A DNA stretch of 64,000 nt from Rhodospirillales bacterium (lineage in GTDB: Bacteria; Pseudomonadota; Alphaproteobacteria; Micavibrionales; Micavibrionaceae): the NCBI GenBank assembly GCA_020638155.1, contig JACKJB010000004.1, forward strand, positions 142,810 through 206,809. Reading direction: 5' to 3'. The position numbers and the translations under genes are program-made. Every line of letters begins with the position of its first letter. The first letter of the stretch is position 1. Below are positions 33,015 through 42,281 of the stretch, one piece after another. A model generated the notes under the pieces. That model was not told the origin of the DNA. It worked only from the letters and a program-made list of their open reading frames with translations, and did no database searches.

Positions 33015-33371
33015 ATGACAAATAATAAAGAAAAAGGGCAAAAGCCCATGGTCAGATCCTCACGGGATATCAAACAATCGCTGCTGCGCCGCGCCTTTGC
33101 GGAAAACCGCGGGGCGGAAATGATCGAAAGAATCCAGCATCACGTAAACCGCGCCCGGCAAATGCCGCTGGAACACGCTTATGGCCTGAAACTGGCGCAA
33201 TTATTCGATGAGCGTTGCGGGACCAGCAAGACGCTGCGTTCTCTCTCCCTGCGGACAGGCGCGATTTGGGAAGATAATAGCCTGAAAAACGAAGCGCTTC
33301 CGGTTGAAGACGAATCCTTCTCGCTACAAAAGACGCAGGATAAAGGCCCGAAACCGGCGCTGGTTCATTAA
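33015..33371 (+). CDS. Small basic protein of unknown function
   Basis: A 118-residue soluble protein with an AGGGAG ribosome binding site five bases before the ATG. The region SRDIKQSLLRRAFAENRG through MIERIQHHVNRARQMPLE is helical and basic; the C-terminal third is polar and probably disordered. It has one Cys and no signal peptide. It might bind nucleic acid, but no family is recognised. It stands between a repeat element and the converging end of a secreted-protein gene. Confidence 0.6.
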   Translation: MTNNKEKGQKPMVRSSRDIKQSLLRRAFAENRGAEMIERIQHHVNRARQMPLEHAYGLKLAQLFDERCGTSKTLRSLSLRTGAIWEDNSLKNEALPVEDESFSLQKTQDKGPKPALVH

Positions 33372-33403
33372 CCACAGAGGACACGAAGATAGGAGAGAAG
33401 AGA

Positions 33404-33904
33404 TCACGGAGATGTGGTCTTTTCAACACATCCCTTAAAAAGCCAGATATTTTTGGGCAGGTGATCGGAGTCCAAGCCTGGATTATTTCGTTTGCCGTAA
33501 AATGCGCGGTGGAGATCTGGGAATAAAATCGGATTCTGAGTATTGTAATCGACACTAAAAGCATAAGTGGTATCTTTGCCCTTAATTTCGTAGGGAATTC
33601 CGTGATAGCGGCAGTTGTTATCTGTGTTATCTCCATCATCACGGCAAGAGATATCTATGCTGGTCTGTGGAACGCTGTAGCCATTTCCATACGTAATTTT
33701 GCCGAAGTAACTCTCTCCAGATTCAGTATTGATTATACTGAAATCATATGTCGTTACGGATTTTTGCGCTCTGTCAAAGCGCAGTTCGTGCAAACCGTCC
33801 GTATAAATACTGTCCCGGATAGCGCATTGTGCGTACGCAGATTGCACAAATAGCAATGTGAACAGCAATACGAAGATATGCTTGATGCTGGCCCGCAGTA
33901 TCAA
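33404..33904 (-). CDS. Secreted protein of unknown function, coupled to aspS
   Basis: A 166-residue protein with a signal peptide (IFVLLFTLLFVQSAYAQ) and four Cys in the mature part (QCAIRD, ISCRDDG, NNCRYHG, FKGCVEK), likely two disulfides. There is no ATG before the signal; the TTG at 33902-33904 overlaps the aspS stop (TTGA), so reinitiation after aspS is the likely mode of translation. The gene is more AT-rich than aspS, possibly acquired. No family is recognised. Confidence 0.6.
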   Translation of the reverse strand: MILRASIKHIFVLLFTLLFVQSAYAQCAIRDSIYTDGLHELRFDRAQKSVTTYDFSIINTESGESYFGKITYGNGYSVPQTSIDISCRDDGDNTDNNCRYHGIPYEIKGKDTTYAFSVDYNTQNPILFPDLHRAFYGKRNNPGLDSDHLPKNIWLFKGCVEKTTSP

Positions 33905-35739
33905 GCCCGTTTCTTCTCTTCCTCGCCTTCAACTTTCGGTTTTGGCAGGTTGAGTTTTAAGTGCAGGTCTTTGAGCTGTTCGGCGCTGGGTTCGCTCGGG
34001 GCGCCCATCATGACGTCCTCATACTGGCCGTTCATCACGAAGGCATAGACTTCGCGCAGGTTCGGCTCATCACAGAGCAGCATGACAATCCGGTCGATCC
34101 CGTAGGCGATCCCGCCGTGCGGCGGCGCGCCGAAGCGCATCGCGTTCAGCATTCCGCCGAATTTGGCTTCGAGCACATCAAGCCCGTACCCGGCAATGCC
34201 GAAGGCGCGTTCCATGATTTCCGGCTTGTGATTCCGGATCGCGCCGGAGGCTAGCTCAAACCCGTTGCAGACACAGTCATACTGGTAAGCAAGGACTTCC
34301 AGCGGGTCTTCGGTGTTCAGGGCTTTCAGCTCGCCTTGCGGCATTGAGAACGGGTTGTGGGAAAAGTCGATCTTCGCGGTCTGCTCGTCCAGTTCATACA
34401 TCGGGTAATCGACGATCCAGCAGAACTTGTAGCAGCCGGTTTCGCGGGTCTTGATCCCGGCATCATCCATTGCATCGCAGATCGCATCGCGCGCCCTGCC
34501 GGCCATGGTGGCCGCTTTTTTCTCAAGATCGCAGACAAAGAAGATCGCATCACCGTCTTCCAGCGCGGCCAGCGATTTCAGCACGTCCATTGCCGGGGCG
34601 GGAACAAATTTGGCGATCGGGCCTTTGCCTTCGCCGCCATCGAACAGGATATAGCCAAGGCCCGGCGCGCCTTGTTTTTGCGCCCAGCCATTGAGCTTGT
34701 CAAAAAAGCTGCGCGGCTGCGCGCTGACTTTCGGGGCGCGGATGGCGCGGACGACCCCGCCTTTTTTGATGACGTTTTTAAACGCGTTAAATTCGACATC
34801 ATCACGGGCGAAGACTTCGGTTACATCGACGATCTCCAGCGGGTTCCGCAGGTCCGGCTTGTCAGAGCCGTATTTCAGCATCGCGTCCTTATAAGTAATG
34901 CGCGGGAACGGCGTGTCGGTGACGCTGCGCTTTTCGCCCATCACATCGCTGTATTTGCTGAAGATGCCGTGGATCACCGGCTCGAGCGTATTAAACACAT
35001 CGTCCTGCGTGACAAAGCTCATTTCCACATCGAGCTGGTAAAATTCGGCCAGGCGGTCGGCGCGGCCGTCTTCGTCACGGAAGCACGGCGCGATCTGGAA
35101 GTAGCGGTCAAACCCGGACATCATCAGCAATTGTTTGAATTGCTGCGGTGCTTGCGGCAGGGCGTAAAACTTGCCGGGATGCAGGCGGGACGGCACCAGG
35201 TAATCGCGCGCGCCTTCCGGGCTGCTGGCCGTCATGATCGGAGTCTGGAATTCCTGGAAGTTCTGTTCGTACATCAGCTCACGCATCGCGCGGATGACAT
35301 TGTTGCGCAGGCGGATATTGCGCTGCATTTTCTCGCGGCGCAGATCAAGGTAACGGTATTTCAGGCGATGATCTTCGCCGGTGCCGTCATCTTCGGCAAC
35401 CTGGAACGGGATCACGTCGGCTTCGGACTGCATTACGGCTTGATCGATATAGACTTCGATATCCCCGGTGGTCAGCTTGTCGTTTGTGGTGCCTTCGGCC
35501 CGGTCGCGCACGCGCCCGTCAATGGTGATGACAGACTCGTTACGCCATTTATCAATTTCGTTAATCAGCGGGGAATCCTCATCCACAACGCATTGGGTGA
35601 TGCCGTAGGTATCGCGCAGATCGATAAACAGCACCCCGCCATGGTCGCGCTTTTTATGGACCCAGCCGGACAGTTTGACTGTCTGCCCCACGTTTGATTT
35701 CGTCAGTTCACCGCAGCTATGCGTTCTGTATGGATGCAT
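33901..35739 (-). CDS. aspS: Aspartyl-tRNA synthetase, bacterial type
   Basis: A 612-residue class II synthetase. The anticodon-binding OB fold is at the N-terminus (VKLSGWVHKKRDHGGVLFID). Motif 2 appears as CFRDEDGRADRLAEFYQLD and motif 3 as GIAYGIDRIVMLL, and a GAD insertion of bacterial type lies between. No GatCAB genes are seen here, so whether it is discriminating or charges both Asp and Asn tRNAs cannot be told from the window. A secreted-protein gene is attached at its 3' end. Confidence 0.97.
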   Translation of the reverse strand: MHPYRTHSCGELTKSNVGQTVKLSGWVHKKRDHGGVLFIDLRDTYGITQCVVDEDSPLINEIDKWRNESVITIDGRVRDRAEGTTNDKLTTGDIEVYIDQAVMQSEADVIPFQVAEDDGTGEDHRLKYRYLDLRREKMQRNIRLRNNVIRAMRELMYEQNFQEFQTPIMTASSPEGARDYLVPSRLHPGKFYALPQAPQQFKQLLMMSGFDRYFQIAPCFRDEDGRADRLAEFYQLDVEMSFVTQDDVFNTLEPVIHGIFSKYSDVMGEKRSVTDTPFPRITYKDAMLKYGSDKPDLRNPLEIVDVTEVFARDDVEFNAFKNVIKKGGVVRAIRAPKVSAQPRSFFDKLNGWAQKQGAPGLGYILFDGGEGKGPIAKFVPAPAMDVLKSLAALEDGDAIFFVCDLEKKAATMAGRARDAICDAMDDAGIKTRETGCYKFCWIVDYPMYELDEQTAKIDFSHNPFSMPQGELKALNTEDPLEVLAYQYDCVCNGFELASGAIRNHKPEIMERAFGIAGYGLDVLEAKFGGMLNAMRFGAPPHGGIAYGIDRIVMLLCDEPNLREVYAFVMNGQYEDVMMGAPSEPSAEQLKDLHLKLNLPKPKVEGEEEKKRA

Positions 35740-35896
35740 GGTCTTCTACTTCTATTCTTCCGTTGATGCCGTTAATGTCCGCCAAATGGCCGTAAATCCG
35801 GGATTTTATAGCACCATTCCCCTGAAAAGGGCAATGAAATCATTAATATTTGCAATTTATTTGAGAGTTCTGTAGATATGGCGCAGAGGTTTTAAT

Positions 35897-36385
35897 ATGT
35901 TAAGTGAAAATTTTCAGCGTTTGCTCGATATCCAGATGGAGCGCTATCAGGAAATCCTGCGGGATTGCCGGCCGCATTTGCGCAGTAACCTGGAGCATGA
36001 CCGGCGTATCCATACAAGGCTGGTCGGCGATATTGAGCTGCTTGTCGATAAAACCCTGCTGTTTAAAAAGGCCGCCGTTGCCGCAAAGGATGACAAGGCC
36101 AAAGGGGAAGCGGCCCGGTCGTTCCAGCAGGCAAGCTATATCAGCACCTATCTGTGGGATTACCTGTATAAAAACCGTGATGAGGTATCGCCGTTCCGCC
36201 GTAAGGCGCTTGAGAAATACGGCGAATGGATGAATACGATCCGGATGGAACATATCACCACGAATGTAACGGTAGCCTGGGACCGCATTGACAAAATTCT
36301 GGCGGATGATAAGGAAGAGAACCCCGGTATTTTACCCGAACCGGAACAGCCGAAACCCAGACCGCACCTGAAAATTGTCAAATAG
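35897..36385 (+). CDS. Protein of unknown function, helical
   Basis: A 162-residue soluble protein with a GAGG ribosome binding site eight bases before the ATG. It is almost entirely predicted helix (FQRLLDIQMERYQEILRDCR, RSFQQASYISTYLWDYLYKN) and ends in a Pro/Lys tail (PEPEQPKPRPHLKIVK). It has one Cys. It precedes rnd by 72 bp on the same strand. I do not recognise the family. Confidence 0.65.
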   Translation: MLSENFQRLLDIQMERYQEILRDCRPHLRSNLEHDRRIHTRLVGDIELLVDKTLLFKKAAVAAKDDKAKGEAARSFQQASYISTYLWDYLYKNRDEVSPFRRKALEKYGEWMNTIRMEHITTNVTVAWDRIDKILADDKEENPGILPEPEQPKPRPHLKIVK

Positions 36386-36457
36386 TCCAAATAGATTGTG
36401 CACAACCGCCCTTAACACGCTTGCGTTCAGACGCGCAGAGCGGGATTCTAGGCAGGC

Positions 36458-37609
36458 ATGACAATCATCAAAGATAATAAAGCGCTTACCGAGATTTGTA
36501 CCAGGCTGGCCGGGAATGACTTCCTGACCATCGATACCGAATTCCTGCGCGATAAAACCTATTACCCCAGGCTTTGCCTGATCCAGCTGGCCGGGCCGGG
36601 CATTGATCCCGTGGCTGTGGACCCGCTGGAAAAAGGGCTGGATATGGCCCCGCTGATCGATCTTTTGAATAATGAAAAAGTGGTCAAAGTCTTCCATGCC
36701 GCGCGGCAGGATCTGGAGATTTTCTACAACCTGACCGGCAAAATCCCGCACCCGATTTTCGATACGCAGGTCGCGGCCATGGTCTGCGGTTACGGCGAGC
36801 AGGTCGGCTATAACAACCTGATTAACGATATCTGCAAGGTGCAGCTGGATAAAGGCGCCCAGTTTACCGACTGGTCGCGCAGGCCGCTCTCCAAGCGCCA
36901 GCTGTCTTATGCGCTGGATGATGTGACGTATCTGCGCGATGCCTATACGCACCTTTCGGCGGTGCTGGAAAAGCGCGGGCGGACCAAATGGGTGAATGAG
37001 GAAATGGAAATCCTGACCGACCCCGCCACATATGAAAACCCGCCGGACCAGGCGTGGCAGCGCATCAAGATTAAATCGACCAAGCCGCGCGTACTGGCTG
37101 TCCTGCGTGAAGTCGCGGCATGGCGGGAGCGCGAGGCGCAGCGCCGGGATATCCCGCGCGGACGGGTATTGCGGGATGAAACGCTCGCCGATCTGGCGGT
37201 GCACCCGCCGAAAGTCCTGGCGGATTTAAAAAATATCCGCAATTTACCCGGTGATATTGCCGGCGGCAGATTCGGCCAGCAGCTTCTGGACGCGGTAAAA
37301 AAAGGATTGGATACGGACAAAAAGGATTGCCCCGTGCCGGAGATCAAACCGCGCCTGCCGCAGGATCTTGCCCCGGTCGTGGAAATGCTGAAAATGCTGC
37401 TGCGGATCCAGGCCAGTACGCACGAGGTTGCGGCCAAGCTGATTGCCAGCGCTTCCGACCTGGAAGCTTTGGCGATGGATGATAAGGCCGCGATCCCGGC
37501 CGCCAAAGGCTGGCGCCATGAAATTTTCGGCAAGGAAGCGCTGGCCATGAAGCACGGCAAAGTCGCGCTAAGCCTGAAAAACAACCAGATTCACAAAAAA
37601 GAAATCTAG
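36458..37609 (+). CDS. rnd: Ribonuclease D
   Basis: A 383-residue 3'-5' exoribonuclease that trims tRNA and other stable RNA precursors. The DEDD active site is visible: DTEFLRDKTYYP (motif I), VFHAARQDLEIF (II) and YALDDVTYLRDAY (III). An HRDC domain follows at about 205-290 (RDIPRGRVLRDETLADLAVH). The length is normal. The 3' end overlaps the stop of the converging kinase gene by 4 bp. Confidence 0.96.
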   Translation: MTIIKDNKALTEICTRLAGNDFLTIDTEFLRDKTYYPRLCLIQLAGPGIDPVAVDPLEKGLDMAPLIDLLNNEKVVKVFHAARQDLEIFYNLTGKIPHPIFDTQVAAMVCGYGEQVGYNNLINDICKVQLDKGAQFTDWSRRPLSKRQLSYALDDVTYLRDAYTHLSAVLEKRGRTKWVNEEMEILTDPATYENPPDQAWQRIKIKSTKPRVLAVLREVAAWREREAQRRDIPRGRVLRDETLADLAVHPPKVLADLKNIRNLPGDIAGGRFGQQLLDAVKKGLDTDKKDCPVPEIKPRLPQDLAPVVEMLKMLLRIQASTHEVAAKLIASASDLEALAMDDKAAIPAAKGWRHEIFGKEALAMKHGKVALSLKNNQIHKKEI

Positions 37610-38631
37610 TCGTTCCACAGCCACGCCGCGCCGCGCACCCCGGATGAATCGCCGTAACGGGGCGGTACCAGAGGCGTGTCGATCGTGTCGGAAAAGATAT
37701 ATTTACCCCAGACTTTCGGCACTTCTTTGTACAGCGCATCGACATTGCTCATTCCGCCGCCAAGCACGATAATATCCGGGTCCAGGATATTAATCATCCC
37801 CGCAAGCCCGCGGGCCAGCCGGTCAATGTAACGGTCCAGCGCGGCAATGGCCTGCGCATCGCCTTTTTGTGTTGCGGCGATGATATCGTGAGTCGATGAT
37901 TCTTTGCCGGTGACACGGTGGTAATCATTTTTAAAGCCGGGACCGGAAATCCATGTTTCCAGGCAGCCATGCCGCCCGCAATAACAAAACGGGCCGGGCC
38001 ATTCGCTTAAATTTTCATCTTCGGTGAAATAGGTGACATCTTGCCCGGTTTCCCCGCCATAGAGCACATCGTCATTGCCGTGCGGGTTATGGCTTTTGAA
38101 CAGCTGTAGCCCTTTGCTTTTCGCCGCCCGGAAGCTTTTAGGGTAGGGCAGTGGATTATGCCCCCATTCCCCGCCGATCCCGTTAATGCCGCTGACCGGC
38201 TTGCCGTCGACGACAACGCCGCCGCCGCAGCCCGTGCCGATAATGACGCCGAACACGACCTTTTTACCCTTGGCGGCACCGTCTGTGGCTTCGGATACGG
38301 TAAAACAATTCGCATCATTTTGCAGCCTGACAGGCCGGTCCAGCGCTTCAGCAAGGTCTTTATCCAGTGCCCGCCCGTTCAGCCAGGTCGAATTGGCGTT
38401 TTTGACAAGGCCCGTAACCCCGGACACCGTGCCGGGGATCCCCATTCCCACGCTGCCCTTTTCACCGAGCGTTTCTTCCGCCCGCAGGACCAGTTCTTTG
38501 ATATTGTTGACCGTGGCATCATAATCGTTTTTAGGGGTCGGAACCCGCTGGCGGTACAGCTCTTTGCCGTTATCGCGGTGCAGGCAGATAATCTCGGTCT
38601 TGGTGCCGCCAAGGTCGATACCGATGCGCAT
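37606..38631 (-). CDS. ROK-family sugar kinase
   Basis: A 341-residue cytoplasmic kinase. MRIGIDLGGTKTEIICL is the phosphate-1 motif; IGTGCGGGVVVDG and the zinc site CYCGRHGCLETWISG are ROK hallmarks, and ILDPDIIVLGGGMSN closes the ATP site. Members phosphorylate glucose, fructose, mannose or N-acetyl sugars; the sequence resembles fructokinase and mannokinase-type ROK enzymes, but the substrate cannot be fixed. It is followed upstream on the same strand by a mannose-isomerase-type cupin and lies beside two HAD phosphatase genes. Confidence 0.88.
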   Translation of the reverse strand: MRIGIDLGGTKTEIICLHRDNGKELYRQRVPTPKNDYDATVNNIKELVLRAEETLGEKGSVGMGIPGTVSGVTGLVKNANSTWLNGRALDKDLAEALDRPVRLQNDANCFTVSEATDGAAKGKKVVFGVIIGTGCGGGVVVDGKPVSGINGIGGEWGHNPLPYPKSFRAAKSKGLQLFKSHNPHGNDDVLYGGETGQDVTYFTEDENLSEWPGPFCYCGRHGCLETWISGPGFKNDYHRVTGKESSTHDIIAATQKGDAQAIAALDRYIDRLARGLAGMINILDPDIIVLGGGMSNVDALYKEVPKVWGKYIFSDTIDTPLVPPRYGDSSGVRGAAWLWND

Positions 38632-38672
38632 AATATATTACCTTCCGGGAGGTTTAGGTGTGGGAAGCGAGC

Positions 38673-39140
38673 CTACGCTAAGAGTTTTTTTTTAGCAGGG
38701 TTCATTTGATCCATCAGGGCTTCACAGCTTTTAATGCTGTCCAGAACCCGCGCATCGGCGGATTGTTCCACCGGACGGCCGTTCGGATCCCAATAGCGGT
38801 GAATATCGTCTTCGGCGCAGTCGCCTTTCTGGATTTCATGGACGACACAGGGCGCATCGCTGCAATTGGCCATTGTATGGACTGCGCCCATCGGGATATC
38901 GATTTCCTCGCCTGCTTCCAGGCGGATCACGTCCCCGTCAAGGACTACCGTTAGCGTGCCGCTACTGACTTTCCAGTTCTCTTCGCGCCGGTCATGAGAC
39001 TGAACCGACAGCATAAAACCGGGTTTTACCGTAATATCTTTTTCGCATAGCGCGCAGACATCCCTGTCATAATCGACTGCTGTAACAACATAGCTGCCCC
39101 AGTCGCGCTGGTCGCTTTCCCCGACTTCATATCCGGCCAT
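38673..39140 (-). CDS. Cupin of the type II mannose-6-phosphate isomerase family (stand-alone)
   Basis: A 155-residue single cupin resembling the C-terminal isomerase domain of AlgA/ManC. RDWGSYVVTAVDYDRDVCAL, VQSHDRREENWKVSSGTLTV and IPMGAVHTMAN match the domain. The usual QSHHHR metal motif reads QSHDRR, so one His is Asp. It may isomerise a sugar phosphate or only bind a ligand. It precedes the ROK kinase gene on the same strand, consistent with one sugar-phosphate route. Confidence 0.75.
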   Translation of the reverse strand: MAGYEVGESDQRDWGSYVVTAVDYDRDVCALCEKDITVKPGFMLSVQSHDRREENWKVSSGTLTVVLDGDVIRLEAGEEIDIPMGAVHTMANCSDAPCVVHEIQKGDCAEDDIHRYWDPNGRPVEQSADARVLDSIKSCEALMDQMNPAKKKLLA

Positions 39141-39275
39141 TCTAAAAACCCCTCACTATTACTGAATGCATTAGAGATAGATTTTGTTTGATCGGGTTGT
39201 CAAATATTTGTTGCAGATTTATAGAAAAATATTCTACTTTTTCGTAATCATAAAAAAACACGGAAGGGTTCGGTC

Positions 39276-40067
39276 GTGGAGACGATTACTAAACAGCACG
39301 CTATTTTAAGCGATATTGATTTATCCCTTTTACCTTCGACATCAACAGACATAGAGCCCTGGCAGCAGGAATTAATCGTCAGTCTTGAACAGAAGCTGGG
39401 CGGTGCTGTGGCCATGATTACCGGGCGCGGGATGGATTCGGTCGATAAAGTATTTCCCGGTATTGCCGCATCGGTCGAACAGCACGCGGCATGGCGTCCG
39501 GAGCGCGGGGCGCAGTTACAGGCGCTGGCGGCGCAGATGGATGTTGACCGCCTGGCCGACCAGGCCGTTAAGGAGCTTAGCGCCCGGCTGCATGTGATTA
39601 AGGAACTTGCCGATATCGCCGGTGACCAGAACGGGATTTATGTCGAGCGCAAGCAATTCTCCCTGGCCCTGATCTTTTCCCACAATGCCTGCCAGAACAC
39701 CAAAGACGTCGCTCACGACGTTGCGCATCATCTGCTGGCAATGCAGCGGGATTTGCAGGAAATAGACAAGGAAGCCCATGATATCAAAAACGGCAGCGAC
39801 TCCGTTGAGATCGGCCCCAAAGGCGTTCATAAGGGAATCGCTATCAAGGACTTCATGAATACCGCTTCATTCAAAGGCAAGATCCCGATTTATATTGGCG
39901 ACGGTCCGACCGATGAAGATGCGATGCGCGAGGTCCGGTTAATGGGCGGCTTTAATGTTGCTGTGGGCACATTGATTACAGACGAATCGCTTGTCGATCT
40001 GCGCGTAGCCAATATCGAGCAAGCCTGGGACGTCCTGAAAAAATGGGATGCCGGACTGGCGCCTTAA
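39276..40067 (+). CDS. Trehalose-6-phosphate phosphatase-like HAD protein with altered motif I
   Basis: A 263-residue HAD type IIB protein. Motif I, normally DxDGTL, is DIDLSLL (D13, D15), so both Asp remain but Gly-Thr are lost. Motif II is MITGRGMDSV with Thr, motif III GPKGVHKGIA with Lys, and motif IV YIGDGPTDEDAM. GTG start with GGAAGGG upstream. The family hydrolyses trehalose-6-phosphate and related sugar phosphates. No trehalose-phosphate synthase is nearby, so the substrate is open. It faces a second HAD gene, overlapping it by 4 bp at the 3' ends. Confidence 0.78.
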   Translation: METITKQHAILSDIDLSLLPSTSTDIEPWQQELIVSLEQKLGGAVAMITGRGMDSVDKVFPGIAASVEQHAAWRPERGAQLQALAAQMDVDRLADQAVKELSARLHVIKELADIAGDQNGIYVERKQFSLALIFSHNACQNTKDVAHDVAHHLLAMQRDLQEIDKEAHDIKNGSDSVEIGPKGVHKGIAIKDFMNTASFKGKIPIYIGDGPTDEDAMREVRLMGGFNVAVGTLITDESLVDLRVANIEQAWDVLKKWDAGLAP

Positions 40068-40849
40068 GGCGCGCGCCCCGGTGCAGCAGTTTTGATCGGT
40101 GGAATGCAATCGGCAGTGCCTAAAATCACTGAGCAGCAGACATGATGCAGCGAATCGAGCAGGCAACCGTGATAGGCGCTGTTGAATTCATCGGTTAGCG
40201 TTCGCCGTTCTTTCTTCGGCAAGGCCGTATCATCATCCAGCAGCTGGACAACAATGCCGCCAAAGCGCAGCCCGGCGCGGCTGCCGGTTTTACTGTCTTC
40301 AAGGATCAGGCATTCTGACGGTTTGATCGGGTCCACGCCCGGCGGCAGCTTGGCATTGAGCTGGTCCAGGGCAAGCTTGTACGGATCGGCGGATGGCTTG
40401 GTTTTCATGCCGTTTTTGCGGACTTCATCTTTACAGACAATGACGTTGAATTCATCTGTCGGATAGTGCGTGTGATCCAGGTTTTGCCGGACAACGCTTT
40501 CCAGGGAGTTTGAGACGACGCCGATATATACATCATTTTGATGCAGATAGTGCACCATTTCCAGGACCGGACGGTTGACCTCGACTTCGCTGATTCGCTT
40601 GGCATAGGCGTCAACGCAGGCATCTTCGAAGGATTTGGCATCGGCATAGCTGTTTTTAAATTCAGGGAATTCTTCGCAAATTCTTTCCCAGATCACCTCA
40701 TCGCCTGCGCCGGCAAAGCCTTTTTTCCAGTGATCCTTGGTGATCGTAAATCCGCCTTCTGCGGCGACATCCTCAATGGCGGCCCGGTTCCGGGGTTCGC
40801 TCAGGACGGCGGTGCCGTCAACATCGATAAAACAGGCGCGAATTTTCAT
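40064..40849 (-). CDS. HAD-superfamily hydrolase, beta-phosphoglucomutase-like
   Basis: A 261-residue protein. CFIDVDGTAV holds the nucleophile D9 and acid D11; GVVSNSLESVV is motif II, KTKPSADPYKLAL motif III with Lys, and ILEDSKTGSRAG motif IV. A helical cap (about 18-90) fits the phosphoglycolate phosphatase/beta-phosphoglucomutase group. The last 40 residues, with two Cys, are extra. Located in the sugar-phosphate cluster, it probably acts on a small sugar phosphate; the substrate is unknown. Confidence 0.82.
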   Translation of the reverse strand: MKIRACFIDVDGTAVLSEPRNRAAIEDVAAEGGFTITKDHWKKGFAGAGDEVIWERICEEFPEFKNSYADAKSFEDACVDAYAKRISEVEVNRPVLEMVHYLHQNDVYIGVVSNSLESVVRQNLDHTHYPTDEFNVIVCKDEVRKNGMKTKPSADPYKLALDQLNAKLPPGVDPIKPSECLILEDSKTGSRAGLRFGGIVVQLLDDDTALPKKERRTLTDEFNSAYHGCLLDSLHHVCCSVILGTADCIPPIKTAAPGRAP

Positions 40850-40966
40850 GCTTTAAGCTCCCTTGCAGCGCTTTAAATAAAATTATGAAAAATGATATAG
40901 CAGATTTAACACCCCCTAGGCAAGAAAAATGAATATCTGTAAAATAAACCTATTTGGGGATTTTAT

Positions 40967-41482
40967 ATGTCTAAAACACTTTATATCCTGCGGCACGAAA
41001 AAGCTGCCGCCTCTGCGGACGGGCAGGACCAGTCAAGACCGCTAAGCCCGGAAGGCCGTCAGGATGCGCAGGCGCTCGGCGCATGGCTGGAAGCGCGGAA
41101 TTTCAGCCCGGACATCATTTTATGCTCGCCGGCCAGGCGAACCCGTGAAACCTGCGCTGCCTTGTGTGAGGAGAGCGCCGCGCAGTACCCGGATCATTTA
41201 TATCTTGCGTCCGCCGGAATGCTGTACGACACCATCAAACAGCAGGACGATGACAAAACCAGCCTGCTGCTGGTCGCGCATAATCCGGGCATACATGAAC
41301 TGGTCAGGTTTTTAACCGGAAGCGGGGCCCCCGAAACGCTGCGCCGCATTCAGGGCGGATACCAGCCCGGCTGGATGACGGTCCTGGAGGTCGATGCGGA
41401 CGTATGGGAAGATATATTGCCCGGGGCTTGTGCCCTGAAGGACTTACGATCCGGCAGCCTGATCCGTGAACAGGGGATCTGA
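40967..41482 (+). CDS. sixA: Phosphohistidine phosphatase SixA-like
   Basis: A 171-residue histidine phosphatase. The RHG motif reads LRHEKAAA (His about 10), and CSPARRTRETCAAL plus LLVAHNPGIHELVRFL carry the other conserved Arg and His. SixA removes phosphate from Hpt-type phosphohistidines; a hybrid kinase with an Hpt domain is encoded at 46.7 kb. The last 39 bp overlap the hdaA 3' end on the other strand. Confidence 0.88.
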   Translation: MSKTLYILRHEKAAASADGQDQSRPLSPEGRQDAQALGAWLEARNFSPDIILCSPARRTRETCAALCEESAAQYPDHLYLASAGMLYDTIKQQDDDKTSLLLVAHNPGIHELVRFLTGSGAPETLRRIQGGYQPGWMTVLEVDADVWEDILPGACALKDLRSGSLIREQGI

Positions 41483-42169
41483 TTCGTGCTGCTCCAGCAG
41501 GATCCGGCGGATCAGGGATACCGAAATCGGGCGTTTTTCCGATAGCGCAAGACGGTCCGCCGCGCGGACAAGCTCATAGGCGGCGGCAAAAGACCGCTCC
41601 ATCCGTGGCACCAGGTAATTCAGCACATCACTGCCGATCATCAGTTGCCGGTCGGCAAACAGCTTGACCAGCAGGGCCGCCAGCAACGTATCGTCCGGCG
41701 GCTGGATTGCAGCGGCCGGCGCGGCCCGCAGGCGGGATGCCAGGTCAGGAATGATAAATTCGGTATGGGTCGGCGCCATATGCATCGTCAGCAGCATCGT
41801 GCGGCCTTCTTCGCGCATCAGGTTATAAAGGTGGAACAAGGTCGTTTCGACATTCCGGTCGCCGAGCCATAAATCGACATTATCGATGACCAGATATTTG
41901 CCGAGCGCAGCCAGCTCGTCCGCATCGGTATGGGACAGGCAGCGGTTATTGACCAGCACCGCATTGGTCTTCACCGCCCACACGGATGCCAGGTGGCTTT
42001 TGCCGCTGGCCACAGGACCGTACAGGATCAGCGCGGGCGCGGGCCAGTCCGGCCAGCGGTCGATCCACGCCACCGCGTCATGGTTGCTGGGCGCGACCAT
42101 AAAATCCTCCCGTCCCTGCGCAGGACGGTGCCCGAGATCAAGCGGTAACTGTTCGGCGGCAATGCCCAT
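41444..42169 (-). CDS. hdaA: DnaA-like regulatory inactivator HdaA
   Basis: A 241-residue AAA+ protein without the DnaA DNA-binding domain. The N-terminal QLPLDL is a sliding-clamp binding motif. The Walker A is GPVASGKS and the Walker B region is KYLVIDNVDLWLG; a sensor region MLLTMHMAPT follows. HdaA, with the beta clamp, stimulates ATP hydrolysis by DnaA after replication starts, preventing re-initiation. The neighbours (AI-2E-type permease, DUF2066) are the usual alphaproteobacterial context. Confidence 0.93.
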   Translation of the reverse strand: MGIAAEQLPLDLGHRPAQGREDFMVAPSNHDAVAWIDRWPDWPAPALILYGPVASGKSHLASVWAVKTNAVLVNNRCLSHTDADELAALGKYLVIDNVDLWLGDRNVETTLFHLYNLMREEGRTMLLTMHMAPTHTEFIIPDLASRLRAAPAAAIQPPDDTLLAALLVKLFADRQLMIGSDVLNYLVPRMERSFAAAYELVRAADRLALSEKRPISVSLIRRILLEQHESDPLFTDQAAGS

Positions 42170-42281
42170 GAACGGCCTTTTCGTTTCATCTAATAAATTT
42201 TAAGAGACTTAACTTTGTACAAAGCACCGTAATTTTTGTCCAGCTTTCGCCGCGCTAACCCGGCTTTACATTGTGCACAGA

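Noticed and set aside
34357..35697. 446-residue plus-strand open frame across aspS
   Set aside because: It is an antisense shadow of aspS with no recognisable motif or start signal.
42180..42215. CtrA box upstream of hdaA
   Set aside because: TTAA and TTAAC are present but separated by five bases, not seven.
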